From NCBI GenBank assembly GCA_017562135.1, contig QEYB01001179.1, positions 469,001 to 533,000 of the forward strand: a stretch of 64,000 bases of DNA, read 5' to 3'. Made by a program: the position numbers and the translations under genes. The notes below the pieces were generated by a model. It searched no databases. It had not been told where the DNA came from and was given only the letters and a program-made list of their open reading frames with translations. Source of the stretch: Dipylidium caninum (taxonomy: Eukaryota; Platyhelminthes; Cestoda; Cyclophyllidea; Dipylidiidae). How positions within the stretch are numbered: position 1 is the first letter of the stretch; each line of letters starts with the position of its first letter. Shown here in pieces: positions 34,801-48,200 of the stretch.

Positions 34801-35976
34801 TATTTCGCTCGTCACCCTCGTGATTGATTCAAATTCAAGTATTGTTGGAGGGCGATGGTGCTTGATGTAAGGTGTTACAAACAGTTTAACCCTCCGTACT
34901 TCTCTTAAAACATCCACCACTCCAACTCGAGTGACGCGGGTCCTCAGCTACGTCTACACGTACACTCAGTGTCACTGTCAATAGGCGAAGAAAACAGCAG
35001 TGTTTGAACTGTGCCAAAGGTTGCGTCTGAGAAAGTTTTCTTAAAACCGGAAACATTCGACAAAGTTAACCGAGGTAACATCGTTCAAAGGGGCAAAGAA
35101 GACAATAATGTGGACAACTGCCTCACCACCCAGTTTTACAGGGTCCAAAGTCAAATGTTGCACTTCCGGCGTTGGCAAGGGGTCCCGGACGCTGGACTGA
35201 GTGGATGTCGTCGGGTTCGTCTGCCAATAGGCAGGGCAGAGCTCTGCTTTCGCTGCTGCACGGTGGCGGCAGTCGGAGCGGATCCGACAAATTTTCCTAT
35301 TTGACAATTACTTCCACGTCGCAGTGAGCTATTGTTTTAACTAGTGAGAAGGAAGTAGTGACACATGGGGATAACGCGACTGTTCAAGTGCGCTAGGAGT
35401 CTCGTTCAGTCGAAATCGCAATTAATGATGAGCCGCGAGATTTTAAAGCCATCTGAGGCAGTCAGTGATAGCTTTACATTGAGCATTACACTAAGATCTA
35501 ATCAAAGTATAAAAGAAGTTAGAATCTTGCCAAGCGCGTGGCAGGTAATTTAAATCTCCCGACAGATGTGCGTGCCTCTGCGCCAAGCCTGACGTTTCAA
35601 CAGTTTTCGTCAATTTGTCGGACCGCCTCCCCACGTCAGCGTTCGTACAAATTTTTCGCAACTCCTCATCTCCGTCAATTTGTACTCTTTCAGTATTTTG
35701 GCGAAACCACGAGTTCGGTACGCCAATTTGACCGGTCGCCGAGGGCATTTTATGTGTTGAAGAGGAAAGTGAATATGTACAACTGTCCTTCTCCCCGGCG
35801 TAAATCCCCTACTTGGAGTAATTCCTTTACATAAGATAATTTTTTTCGAAATGCTCTCCCTCACCCCGCCTGAGCCTCTGATTGGTCCGTTCCGAGCCAA
35901 TGGGAGACCGCCGCTAGGAGGAGCTCAAACTGCCTCCCGAGGGGAAAATGGACGTAGTAGTAATCATGTCAGCGGC
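31857..35976. other. filamin 3' UTR and intergenic region
   Basis: No supported gene. The filamin 3' UTR must begin here and includes a (CCTT)n tract at 31961-31996. No AATAAA was found in the first kilobase, so the cleavage site is unknown; ATTAAA occurs near 33912. The first 2 kb are GC-rich with C- and G-runs. From about 34 kb composition becomes balanced and CCAAT/ATTGG boxes appear before the next gene (34750, 34790, 35880). Confidence 0.5.
31961..31996. repeat. (CCTT)n tetranucleotide microsatellite in filamin 3' region
   Basis: Nearly nine tandem copies of a 4-bp unit about 105 bp after the filamin stop codon. Confidence 0.9.
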
Positions 35977-36213
35977 ATGAAAACCGGCGCCGAATTTGGA
36001 GTCCTACACAAGGACCTGCAATCCCTACCGCACGGCTATCGGAAGGTGACCCATGACCTCGTGCTCAACAATCAGGAGTGTGTGCCAGTGGGGAGCGGAT
36101 ACACGGGCCACTACCACGTGGCGGAGGTGATCGAGCGCGTGCCCCGGAAACCGCTCCCCGCGGTGACGGCGTTGGAATTGCGGGAGCAGTCCCAACAGAC
36201 GACGCCAGCAACA
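35977..36213 (+). CDS. channel exon 1: cytoplasmic N-terminus
   Basis: 79 codons from the ATG at 35977; an upstream in-frame ATG at 35851 would add 42 residues. It ends REQSQQTTPAT at a strong GTGAGT donor, phase 0, matching exon 2. No domain is recognised in it. Assignment rests on phase, position and coding appearance. Confidence 0.55.
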
Positions 36214-39200
36214 GTGAGTGGTCAACCAGCCGGCCTCCTGACGGTGGATAAGGCGGCTCCTCCGACGCATTTAATAGCCATCGCTCCTCCTCCTATAGCG
36301 CCGTTTACGGCGGCTGCGAAGACCTCGGCCTCAGAGATCTTCCACCAGCGCAGAAGGGAGGTGTGTCGACGAAAATGGTTAATGTAAGTACAACAAAACG
36401 ATCTCATTTCCTTGTGAGTGGACGAAACATTTCCTGTGAGGCTCTGTCAGAGGAAAGGCTTCTTTTTGTCAAAAACACGGCGACTTCGCGGAATACTTTC
36501 GAGGCATCCAGAAATCCTATGAGCACTGAGTCGCCCACCGTTTTTCAAACCGGATAAACAAAAGTTATCTCAAAAATCTACCCTTATCACTTAACTTTAC
36601 CATTTGTTGTTGTTTAATTAATTGGGAATTTATTTTAATGCACCATGGTAAAGTGTTGTTGCAGTGAGTTTATATGAAAATAGTGCGGCTTGAATAACTG
36701 TTTGCATCAGCAAAGTGCTTATAAAGCACGAAACACCTAAAATGTAAGATGATGATGTCGATGCAGTTAAAAAACGGCCTCGAGTTCTTCACCATCCACC
36801 TATTTTGCCTCCAGCGAGGCTGCCAACGGCGACCCCAGTCGGGTTTTGCGTCGAGAACAGTTTGAAAGTGCAGTCTTCCATCCTCAAAGTCCCCAAAATT
36901 CGATATGCTCGAGATTAGACTTGTCAGACTACAGCAGTGAATCCGTCCACGAAGTGTGAGACGTTGTTTCATGCTAACTCCGACCATCGTCTGCTCTACC
37001 TCCTCCCAGCTAACAATTTTGTTTGGTGCACAAGTCTTTTGAGGTGGATTCAGTGGCTTCGTGACACGCGCTCCCCCATCAACCATGCCGGTCCTAGTAA
37101 TTTGTCAAAATGTGAACTGGCCGAAAGCTTTTTTAGTGGTCTCTACAATTGACGACGGGAGTATTTTTAACAGGACCTACCAAGTCTAACAAAGAGCAGC
37201 AAACAAGCGCATACCTCGGGGTTGTAATATATGCCATACGGGAAAGCAAATAAAGCTAATATGAATAGCCAAAGAGGAGTTAACTGAGGAGTTCAAGAGG
37301 TGTACCGCCAAAATCTGTCCCCCTGGTTAAACTGCCATCAAGTGTTACTGCAATAGCCGAAGATCAGTTTGCCGCCACTGAATTAAGCAGAAAACCTAGT
37401 GCCGGGGATCCTCGACCTCACCGTTCTGTCAGACGATTGACGGTCACCCAGTAAGCGTACAACACTGCTTTCATGTTTTCTCCTTTTAGTAAAACATTTG
37501 TACAACCCAAAAGCGGCAAAATATTCTTAAGATGGTTAGACGGATTCATACGATTCGCTGCAGCCGAATTCTGTTTTGGTGTGAATACTTGAAGTACGGT
37601 CTGTTTATCTAAATTTATTGAAAGTGCTTATAGCTCATGAAATTTGATGATAACCGGTTAAAAATAATGAAGCATAGAAGAGGGTATATGACATATTTCA
37701 AATGAGCCCGAAGCCGTGTTTAAATGACCCAATCTAATAAATCATCTGCGGACGTACGCTGCCGCATGTTTGAATGTTAATGTCTAAGTTTGTTTAATAT
37801 GAATTGGCAATTTTTGTTCAAATTTTTTTTAAACTCACGTGAGAGGTTAAAAAAAGCCAAATTTAACACAAAGGAGGAGCTTTTTAAAAATCCGAAGTAT
37901 CTTAACTGTCTAGCTTATGTCTGAATTTTTTGATGAAGTTCACCTCGTGATGGTAAAAGCTGCCCATCGTCATGCCTATTAGGCCTAATTATGTCAAATC
38001 AAGTGAAAAAGATGCTGACAAAGTAAGAGAGAGGGGGAAAGAGAGGTAGAAAGAGTTGAGAGTAGGTTGAGTGCGAGAAGGCGGTGGAAGAAACGCGAGG
38101 CATTCTCATGGCGCTACTCTTCACTCAGGTACTATGATTTTAGGACAAGATATAAGTGCCACTTACAGGGTTTAAATTGCACGATGCGCCGCTCTTTCCC
38201 CTCCGTTCTGGATGGGAGGAAGTTGCCTCTTCTCCTCTTTCTCTTCCTTCTTCCGAGATACACTTTTTGGTGATTTTGATGCTACAACGCTCTGTTATTA
38301 TGAGTTAAAGACTTGAAACCCCAAAGGCAAATTATGCCCGAAGGTGACGCAGAGCCTTTACCTTGCCTCCAAAAGGAGATAAATGTTCAAATTTGTTTTT
38401 CTTCTAACACTTTCTTCATGCACAACTCAGCAGCATCGTGAAGTAGATCAAGCTGACGCCCTCTCTCTCTCTCTCTCACAGCCACGCTTTACCATTCATT
38501 TGATGTTGGATTGTCCCTCTGAGGTGGTCAGTTGCCGGTTTATTTGGCTTTGCCTTGTTAGACGAGTGGGTGTCCTGCTTGCCGTCAGCCTGGTGCTCAT
38601 CTGTGTCGCCTACCAAATCTGCTCGTGGACAAGTCGGTGGCAAAAACGACGCGCCCATCTGTTGGTTCATAGGATACCGTCAACCAGTAGGAATTGGCAG
38701 GTCGACGTCGTCGCCGGTGTTGTCAACGTCACCATTTGCAATGCCAATCCATTCCGGTAGGTCGAATTGTGCTGCCCTTTATCCGGCATCTCCAGTTTTT
38801 GTCAAGAAGGTGGGAGAGTGCACTCCGAATACTTGGAGCTGTCTAATCAACCAAAAATGCATTTCCTGGTTGTCAATGAGGCACGGAATTTCAGTTTCTG
38901 GGCCTGGTTGGGCCCTGCCTAAATCGCGCCAAACAGCCATCCGTGTTCGGAATTTACTCCATCCCAAATTCACGACTTTACTTTGCAGAAACCGACTGGC
39001 CAGGCACACGTTTCAACTAAAATCCGAGGCCCATTTACAAAATTCTCATTGGGTTCGGCCACAGTTTTCTCTAAGTAATTTGCGTCCTTAAATTTTTACT
39101 ACTTTCGATAGTAATAAAAAAATGTTTCAAAATCGTGAGACTGCTCTGCTTACCCTAACATCCTCGCCCCCTCAGTGAAGAAGGAAAAGCCAAAATCCCC

Positions 39201-42200
39201 CGCAGCACATACTACTAATTAAGCCTGCAGCAGGCTGAGACCATCCCGCAAAGAGTTTTCTTAATTTTTCAATTTTAAGCAATAAAATAACAATGTTCAA
39301 GATGCCTACTCTTATTTATCTTAGGAAAACTCTCTCTTTTCACTTAAGTAAGGTATGAGAGGTCGGCGTTGAGTCGAGAGCCAGACCTCTTTGGGGTAAA
39401 TTTTCAATCGTCCCCTGAAGAAATGCGTACTTCAGTGCTTCCTCGCTCCATCTTCCTTACAACAGAGTCAAAAAAAACTAATCATGCGCTGACTTTCTCC
39501 ACCGCCAATAATAACAGGAAGTGGATTGAGATGACTGGCTGATTGAAGGCTCAAACCGGGCGCACATCATTAATGACAAACGCATTAGTTCCCGTGGAGG
39601 GGGGAAAGAAAAGGAAAGCATGGGAGGCTGCGGCCGAGAGAGGAGGATGAGGAAGAGGAGAAGAAGAAGAAGCAGAAGAAGAAGAAGAAGAAGGGGAAAG
39701 GAGAATCTCCGTCCGCTCCCATTGAGATATTGTGGAATATTCAGTGTGCAGAGCGATGAGGCGCTGGCTCCCCTCTAATTTTGTCGAGGCCGTGGGCTCT
39801 TTGGGGGGAGAAAGTGGGCCTGGTGGAGAAAGAAAAGGTGCCGCCTCTCTCCCCTTCTCCTCGCCCTCGCTACGAAGTGCCGCTGAGAGGCGATTTGGCT
39901 GGTTGAAGTTGTCTTGCGGACAGGCTGTTGCGTGTCCGTGGGGGATCCCGTCTTGTCGCCTGGACACTCCATTTGTTGTTTTTTTTCCTCCCGACAATCT
40001 TAGCAATCAATGCAGCCAGGAATTGGCGCTTTTAGGCGTTTTCGATGATATCACAGAGCAGTCCGCCGGGGTGACCGGGTTGTTCTCCACTTGCGTGGCG
40101 TATTCGCCCCTCCGCTATCTTGATCGCGGCGATTACACCAGCCGCCCTCACGGTACGGAGGTCGTTTTACGACCGGCATTCAGGCGGAACGAGGATTTCC
40201 GTGGCGCGGTGTGGGACGCCATTCATCTCGGAGAAGCTGCCCTCTCAGGTTGATCGAAACTTACAGCGGAGTGTTATCATTACCTGTCAAAAAGTGTCAG
40301 TGCTCACCTCCCTTGGCCAAATGGCCGACGATATGCGCGGCGGGCGAGGAGGACAGAGGTGAGGCAAATCCAGGCTGGCAGTGGATGGCTAAAAATAGGC
40401 ATGAAAGTAAAATTTAAACAGCATAAAGTCAGGAAAGGGTCAGAGATAAGTAATATTTTTTTTGTCTATTTTAATCTGGCAGAATGGAGACCATTTAGTT
40501 GTTGGAGGAGAACAACGGGGCCGTGTATAAATGAGTGCTGCAAAGGGGAGGAGCGCGGACGGGAAGATGCCCGTTGGGGGCTCGGCTCGCGACTCGGCGG
40601 CGCCGACGTCGGGGAGAGAGTGACGCCGGGACGCGGGTCGGACATGCCCTAGACCGCGTCGGCGCTGGACAGCAGCGACTGTGTCTGTAGGATCGGATTA
40701 CTGTCTCTGGCACAATAAGACGATCGCCCAACCTCCCGCCCCATAAGTCCACTGGCAGCCATCCAGGCTGGAGGAGTGTGGCAAATTCGACCGCATTTGG
40801 CCGACTGCCACGTGTTACAGGTCGAGCGGTTGTACGGCGCAGGAAAATACGTTATTAGACCGTCTTAGAATGTTAGTGGGAGAAAGTGGTTGAACCACTC
40901 CTCTCCCTGCCTTCCTCCCCTTCGTGTCGTCCCTCCAGGACATCTTTATTTCCGTTTTTCCATCGCATGCACACGGCGCGTCGATTAGCTTTTGGCGGTG
41001 AGACAACAAAAGCGATTAACTTGGTTGTTTCCGAACATTCTTTCGTATCGCCCCAGAGGATTACCGGTTTTCGAACTGCCCAGTGGAAGTTACTTGTACG
41101 ACACTCTGACGCGCCTCCGGGGCGGGGCTGCACGGGTTCCAGACTTCGCCAAGGAGCTCAGCAAGCAGAGTCTCTCCACACTCATTGCCATCTCCCACCA
41201 CCTGCCCGACATGCTGAAGAGGTGAGTTCCTCCGATTTAGTCGTCTGATCTCGGTTTGCCATTGGCTAAATTTTAATCTGGCTCTTGATTGGTCAATTTG
41301 GACTTTGCGGCTTAATGATTGGTTCGTGTGGAGGAGGTAATTGACGAATTATTGAAGTAATCAGTTGATGGAAAAAGAACCTGTATTGCCAAAATAAATA
41401 GGAAATGCGGCTGTCGAAGGGCCAAAAATCCGGGATATTCGTAAACTTCTGGCATGAGGGCACAGAAAAAGGAATTAGATGGCAGTGGAAACTTGTATTC
41501 TTCGAATACAAATAAACATTAAATTATTCAGCCTTTGTTGTATAATTTTGGTGTTTTTTCAACATATCAAACCCTCTCTTATTAACAAACTCGGCGGTCA
41601 CCATTAACGCGTGCATCATGTTTACAAGTGTGTCCTTTCTGAATCTTTGATTTCTCCCTTTCCACCGGTAACTTATTTATTTTATGCAATTATTTTACCG
41701 AAGTAGCCTCCAAAAGACCGTTAGTTCGGTGGGGATCGTGCCTCCAACTCGTTTGAGTGCCTTCAACTATTATGGCTTTGTTAAAATTCAAACTTTCCTT
41801 TCCCTCTTTTTTTGCCTTCATTACTTTCATTTAGTAATGAGATGCAATTAAATTGTTACTCACGCAAACCCCTCCTTCTTCATATACTCCTCCTCCTCCT
41901 CCTCAATCGCTGCCGCAGCCGCCACCACCGCCTCCAGTGCGTGAGGAATGGCATAAATGAATAAGAATCGGCCGTCATAACGCCACCGCACTGGCGTGGT
42001 AGGTCTGCCAGCCTCAGGTCCAGACCACTAAATCGCCCTATTTACCACTGAAAGTTGAGGAAAGTCCGACTAGCTTGTGGACATTCTGTCGAGCGACCAG
42101 TCGTCCCCCGTCCAGGGAGCGCAGTGCGGCCCCCCACCGATTCCGCCACCGTGTAGGCGACCTCTTCGCCCTGATTCCGTTTAAGAGCATCCAGCGCTCC

Positions 42201-45200
42201 GCCTCGAAGTGTAGACGTGTGCCCCTCGCAGTGCGTCAAAGGCCGAGGATAACCAGTTTGTTTTTGTTTGGTTTTCTCTTTTTTGGGGGGAGTGGAATAA
42301 CCATCTTTTACTGCTCCCCCCCCCCCAATAATCTCCATCTTCTGTCGCATAATTAAAAGGGAGCGGGGAGAAAGGTGAGCTACACGGGGACTCATAACTC
42401 ACTGCTTTCGCCAGAGTCTTCGCCATTCCACAGCGCATCGAGTGCACTACAATCGCTCCCAATAATCTGCCCAGTCGCATTTTCACGGAGTCGCGAGGGC
42501 CTCGTCGACTGCGTCGTCGTCTCCGAAGTCAACTTTCTGAGCTATAAAGAGCCCCTCGCGGTTGGAGGGCTACCAAAGCAAGTGACTGAGCACTTTGTGA
42601 GGGCTTGACACCTCATCCCACCACTTCGGAAGAGACGACTTGACTTCTCTACTTTGAATTGGAAGGTCTTTACGAAGTACGCGGCATCCCAAGCCTCACC
42701 GACATTGTGTTTCACCACACCGAGGCGTCCCGGGCGCTGAGTCGAGACGAGGCGGATGAATTCCCCACCGGTTTAGTGTCCACGCCACACGACTACTATA
42801 GGCAAGGAGAAAAAAAGGTTAAATTTTATCACACAAAAGGGCCTTCCGGTTCTACCGTTCAAAAAGCGGAAGTACACATCGTGGAGAATGGAAAGCCGGT
42901 GTGATTAAGCGTGCATTAAAATAAGCCACAAATCACACCTCTTATTTAGCCTTAATGACTCAAACCGGTGTCCGGGCGACAAGTCAGTTGGGTGGAAGGA
43001 GAATGAGAGAGAGAGAGAGAGTTGGACACACGACCGTTTAACACCTTCCGTTCTGCGCTCTGCCTGCGGCTAATAACGGAACTTGGCCAGTCCCGGCGGA
43101 CGGGAATTTTATTCGCGACGGTGGCGTCATTTGCGGGGCGGCGAGACGCGGGGTGGACGGGGACGCGGAGAGTCGCTTGCGTGTCGCCCATTCTGTCCCT
43201 CCCGCGTGTTGTTGAGGATCTCGTCATTCTCCCGTCTGTATCCACGGGGATGGCGGGGTTGAGAGGATGCTTTCTCGCCTCCTCTAACGCTTATGCGGAC
43301 TGAGAGAACGTCCTCTTGACGACTGGAGTGCGAGAGACTCCCATCGAGTGCCTTTTTATGACTTGTTAAGACGAAGAAGAGGGAGGAGAGTCTTCCTTTT
43401 GTTTGTCTTTGTTTTCCCCTTCACCTGTCAACGTAAATTGCTGTAATTTACTTATGAATATCCTCCCGTTTTCGTCCAATCAACGTGGTCTAGGGGAGGA
43501 GAGAATACTGCCCTCTGTGCCATTGTTTAAGCATACATGCTTCGTAAAAATTCTTGGCATACGGAGGCGAGTTGGGGAGGTACGAGACTGCATAACCGCG
43601 CCCAAAGTATAGCGAAGCATAAAACTCCACCATGGGGAGGTCATCGTTCATGTGCGGACGTAAAAAAGCCTTTATAGCTTCTTTGTTCTCGGTGAAACAT
43701 AGACGAGCTCAGAGAATTCCCCCTCTTCCCCAAGTCTGCGCCGCTGACAAGGTGCTGCTGTCAAACCTCATCTTGCGCTAGTTTCGACACAAAAACAAGT
43801 TGGTTTACACCGGAAATATGTTTTTTCTCGGGCCTCGTACAAAGTTTCCTCACAGTTGGAGGGCAAATGAGGCCGGATGGACGACCCAGTCGTCTGGATG
43901 GAGTCTCACTCGAGGCGCGGGAATTCACCTTTCCCGTGTGCATGTTTTTAGCTGTTCGATCAACGGGGTTCCATGCGGACCGGAGGAATTTGAGGCCGTC
44001 ATCAATCTCAACCGGCTGTGCTTTCGTCTCGCGTTGAATTCCTCGGGTAGGTTGCCACTTCCCCTCCTCGAAAATGGCTTGCATTTGTTTAATCTAATTA
44101 CTTTATCGCGATGAACGCAATAACCTGGAGGCAAAATCAATGTTTATTTTTCCATGAACAAATAACTGGCTAAAGAATTGAGAGATTTGTACTTTAAATA
44201 CACTAACGGAATCGCAGCGTACTTTTAAGTGGTTAAAATCATCCCGCGAATTACGAATCGGCGTTTGTGCCAATTTGGAGGAGCCCCGTGGTTATTTGTG
44301 CGCAGATTGCAGTTGGCGGTCATTGGAAAATTCGTTTAAATGTACTAACTAGGTTAAAGCATCGCATATTCAGTCGGTTTCACAACATTCTTCACTAAAC
44401 CCGTCGCCAATCGTAATCATCATCAAAATTGTGAATTTAATGTTTGTTTATCTATTTTCGTGGACTACCTAAGGTTGGAATAAACCGCACTTTAACTCAG
44501 GTGTGCTCACGTTTTCCAAAATGTGAAATGCAAGAATTTGAAATGTCAAAATGTATTAATTTATAGCCCCTCACGGTAAATTATTTTGGCCTACTTTGAA
44601 CTGAGAAAAAAATAGTTACTCTTCAAGAAGTAACCTTGAAAATTTCTGCTAATGACAGTGGGCAGACGGTAGCACACGTGATGTGTGCAGTTAATTAGCA
44701 GTAAGAGAAACCGCTACAACTTCTCCCTCATTTTGATATCCGCTTCGGCCACTATCGGTCGGACGAAAGCGCGGAAAGATTCACCTGCCTTGGGGCCGCA
44801 ACTCGACGCACTAACGCGAAAGCATTGTTGGAGTTGCGCAGAAGAGCTGGCAGACCCTCTCCACAGCCGCAGTAGCGAGCCATCCAGCACGGATTTGTGG
44901 ACTGCGCAAGCTGGAGTGTCGCGATTTGTCGCATCACCGCGGAGTAGACCTCGTCCTCTGACGCGCTCGGACGCTCACAACCCACTCCCGAAGCCTTCTT
45001 TCTTGGCTGTGCAACGGTTTGTGCTGGTAGTTAACGTATGAAAAACACAGCCGGAAGTCTGGGTTTCATTGCAAAATAGTTGCTATAGCAACACAACCGG
45101 TCTCACTCATTATCGGCCCGGTAAAAGATTCCGCGGCCTGGTGCGACTTCCCCGCCGCTCGCCTGCCATGGCACCCGCCGACTGCCCGGTGTCCACACGA

Positions 45201-48200
45201 GCAGACGATGATCTCGACTATGCTGCCGTGGCGGAGTGGAGAAGTGCAGGCGTGTGGGAAGTGGATTCGGACGGAAGAGACCGGAGACGCGCCCCACTCC
45301 GGCCGCACCGTGGCTCCACCTGGCGGCAATCTTATTTTTTTTAATCGCTCTACCGCTTCACCCGCTGGAAACGGGAAGCGTGCGGACCTGTCCACCGGGA
45401 GAGGCTGACAGACAGGACAGATGTGGCTCCTGTCACTTGAGTCACACTAATTCAACCTGAAAAGCGCAGTTCACTAACACTTCATTTGGGATGCTGCGGG
45501 TGGGGAAAACATGCCTGTATGTCGTGTCTGTGTGTGAGGTGGGGGAGCCGGCAAAATTTAGTCACCGCACACGTAATTCCTCCCTCAGGGACAATTGGAT
45601 CCCAAAATGTTCGGCTCGATGAGCAGAAGGTGTGTTCTACCGAAGAGCCTTAGGTTTGTCAGTAGCGAGCAATTCATTGTGCTGTTTATGTCTCAAAAAA
45701 AGAGACGCACACGAAGGAGGAGGGCACACGCATGTCAAGTCCGTTTGGCGTTTCATGAGACCCGGATAAATAGGATATTCTCGGAAGGTAGGCAGAAAAA
45801 CAATGTGTACCAAGAATGAATTTAGGCGGGCGTAGCGCAAAATTTGAATTTCTAATTAAGTCACCTTTCTGCTTGACGGGTTTCTTGAGTAAATTAAAAA
45901 TTTTGTGTTTTGTTTTGCCCTTGGAATGAGTCAACACAATAGGAGTTGGGATGGGAGGGTCGGTGGGGCTTGGAGGGTGGGGCAGTGGGCTGTCACGAGC
46001 GGGGCGTGGAGCAGATTAGAGACATGGGAAAATAGCAATTTTTGCTTCGATTTTCGAGGCTAACCAGTCTTCTCCGTCTTCCTTCTGGCTCTGCTTGACC
46101 CGGATTCAGTGCGGGAGGTGAGACTAATCCTCGATCCGGAGGAGCACGAATACCTTCTCCCCAACGAGGCAATAGTCGGGTTCTACTTGTCAGTGGATGA
46201 CACCCCGAGACCAGCCGATATCGTCCCAACTGGGACTGAAGCAGTACGAGAGATCGTTTGACATCCTCCAACCGCCGGCCGAGGCCGATGACCTGTTTGT
46301 GGGTTCACAATTCCAGACGTTCATTCAAATTGGCTTCGCTGACACTGTATGTTTATTGGTCCATTACCCGCACACGCGCGCACACACGTACGCACGCATA
46401 AAATCGATTTTGCCAGGCGATTGGCTTAAATGTGCAGCACGCGCAATTTTTACGCACGTAGACTACGCTTCCGTGCCATTCTACCTTTCGCAAAAACACA
46501 ATAAATCCGTATTATTTGATTCTAATTTTTAGCCGGTCCCATCGTCAATTTACGTGCCGCAGAGGACGGAAGGTGAGATTTCGGCACGCCTTTTTCCATT
46601 GGATGTGCGGCAAATGCTTCCTGATACCACTTAAAGAGAGTTTATTCTCGTACCTTCACGCGTAGCACATTCCTACCGTTCCGTGATACGGTCTGTGGTG
46701 CAGGTGGCCAAGCCGATCTTCAGCTCCAGTCTGCTCCAACTGAGGGAACCTATTGCATTTCGGCCGACCACCAGAATGGCGAAAGCCCGGCTTGTCCAAC
46801 AGTGGGCCTATCTGCGATTAGAGAACATGTCGGCTACGGTGGTAATTGAGAATTTGGCCCTACGTCTGGGCAATCTCAAGAAGGACTTCGATGGGATGCT
46901 CCAGAGTCTGGCGGAGCTGCGGATGGCTCAGCACATGCCCTCGTCCTTTGAGGTGGGCGGGTGTGTGTGTGTCCGTGCATTTGGCACTATGTCCACGTGT
47001 CTCAGCCAATAAGGCGATAAAGACGGGGAGGGGGCGCATTCGCTATCTGTCTAGGTGATTATCTTTTCCAACTACGCCAAGTGGCGCTACGCCTGCCTTT
47101 TCTAAACCCACCGATGAATCACACCAGTAGATAATTTAGTTAACACACAGATATACTACTGTAAAGGGGCGCTGCTAAGAGCAAAGGCGGCAAAGATTTA
47201 TAACTTCGTAGTGCCTGCATTTCCAACTCTGTCATTTCTGCCGTCCCCGGAAGCGGGCAGATTACAAGACCGCGTTCCGCCCCGACGGAAGCGGGAAGAA
47301 TGACAAGAGGACAGGGCTACAGAGCTTGTCAACCCCCTACTGAACACCGTCCCGTCAGCTTAACCAGCCATTGGCCGGCCCACACACGCATCCTCTGCCC
47401 GCCTGCCCATCTTTCCGAGGCGTCGAATGACAGACTGTCAGACTGCAGTCAAGCTGGGGTGGTCCAAGTACACTCTCGCCCGGGAGTAGTGCACCCTGCC
47501 ATCGCCCGGGCTGCGATCGCGCCAGTCATCGCAATGGAGACGGGCAGAGCATGCGACGGAGGAGGCGCATCTCCTCTCACGTGGGGTTTTGTTTAACCCG
47601 GTGTTTGTCGAGGCTTTCGTATCCTCGCTACGGGCCAATTTGAGATAAATCAAATCCACCCAGCGTTGGGACTCCTTGAAGACACTTTGTCTGCAATTAC
47701 CTACTTCAACTTTGCGTAGGCAGCACGCTTCCCGCCTCCAGTAGTGTCGCGAATGGGACTTGAGGGAGGAAAGGGAGACGATCAGCTCCACCAATGTTAG
47801 GCGGTGGTGGCGAATACGTCGCCTGCTGCGGGAAGGGGGCTGGAGTCGACGAGGGAAGGGGCGAGGAGTGGGGGGAGGGGCCGCCGCCGCCGCCGCCCCG
47901 AAAACGAGAGTGGGAGACGTTTGGCGAGGAGGTGGCTGGGTGGAACACGAGGGGAGGCAGATCAGCCCCGTCTACTGCATTGAAAACGGCGACGATCTCA
48001 GTGTGTGTGTTGGGGGGAAGGGGCGGTCGGCAGGGGAGGCGAAACAATAGGCGCCACGGATTTTAAAGTATGGCGGATGTGTGTTCTGTCCGGTAAACAA
48101 GACGGAAGACACAGAAGCTCGGCGGAGACGCGGCGAGACGAGAATCGTTTAAATTTGAGTCTGGCGGGCGCGTGAATTGGTTGCGACAAGGGTGATACGG

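Noticed and set aside
42397..42610. Possible channel exon reading RVFAIPQRIECTTIAPNNLP
   Set aside because: It follows exon 4 in phase but then needs a frameshift, whereas splicing exon 4 to 43952 gives the conserved Cys block directly.
42659..42904. Open frame LYEVRGIPSLTDIVFHHTEA with ATTAAA after its stop
   Set aside because: No splice phase links it to the channel exons, no family is recognised, and its second half looks non-coding.
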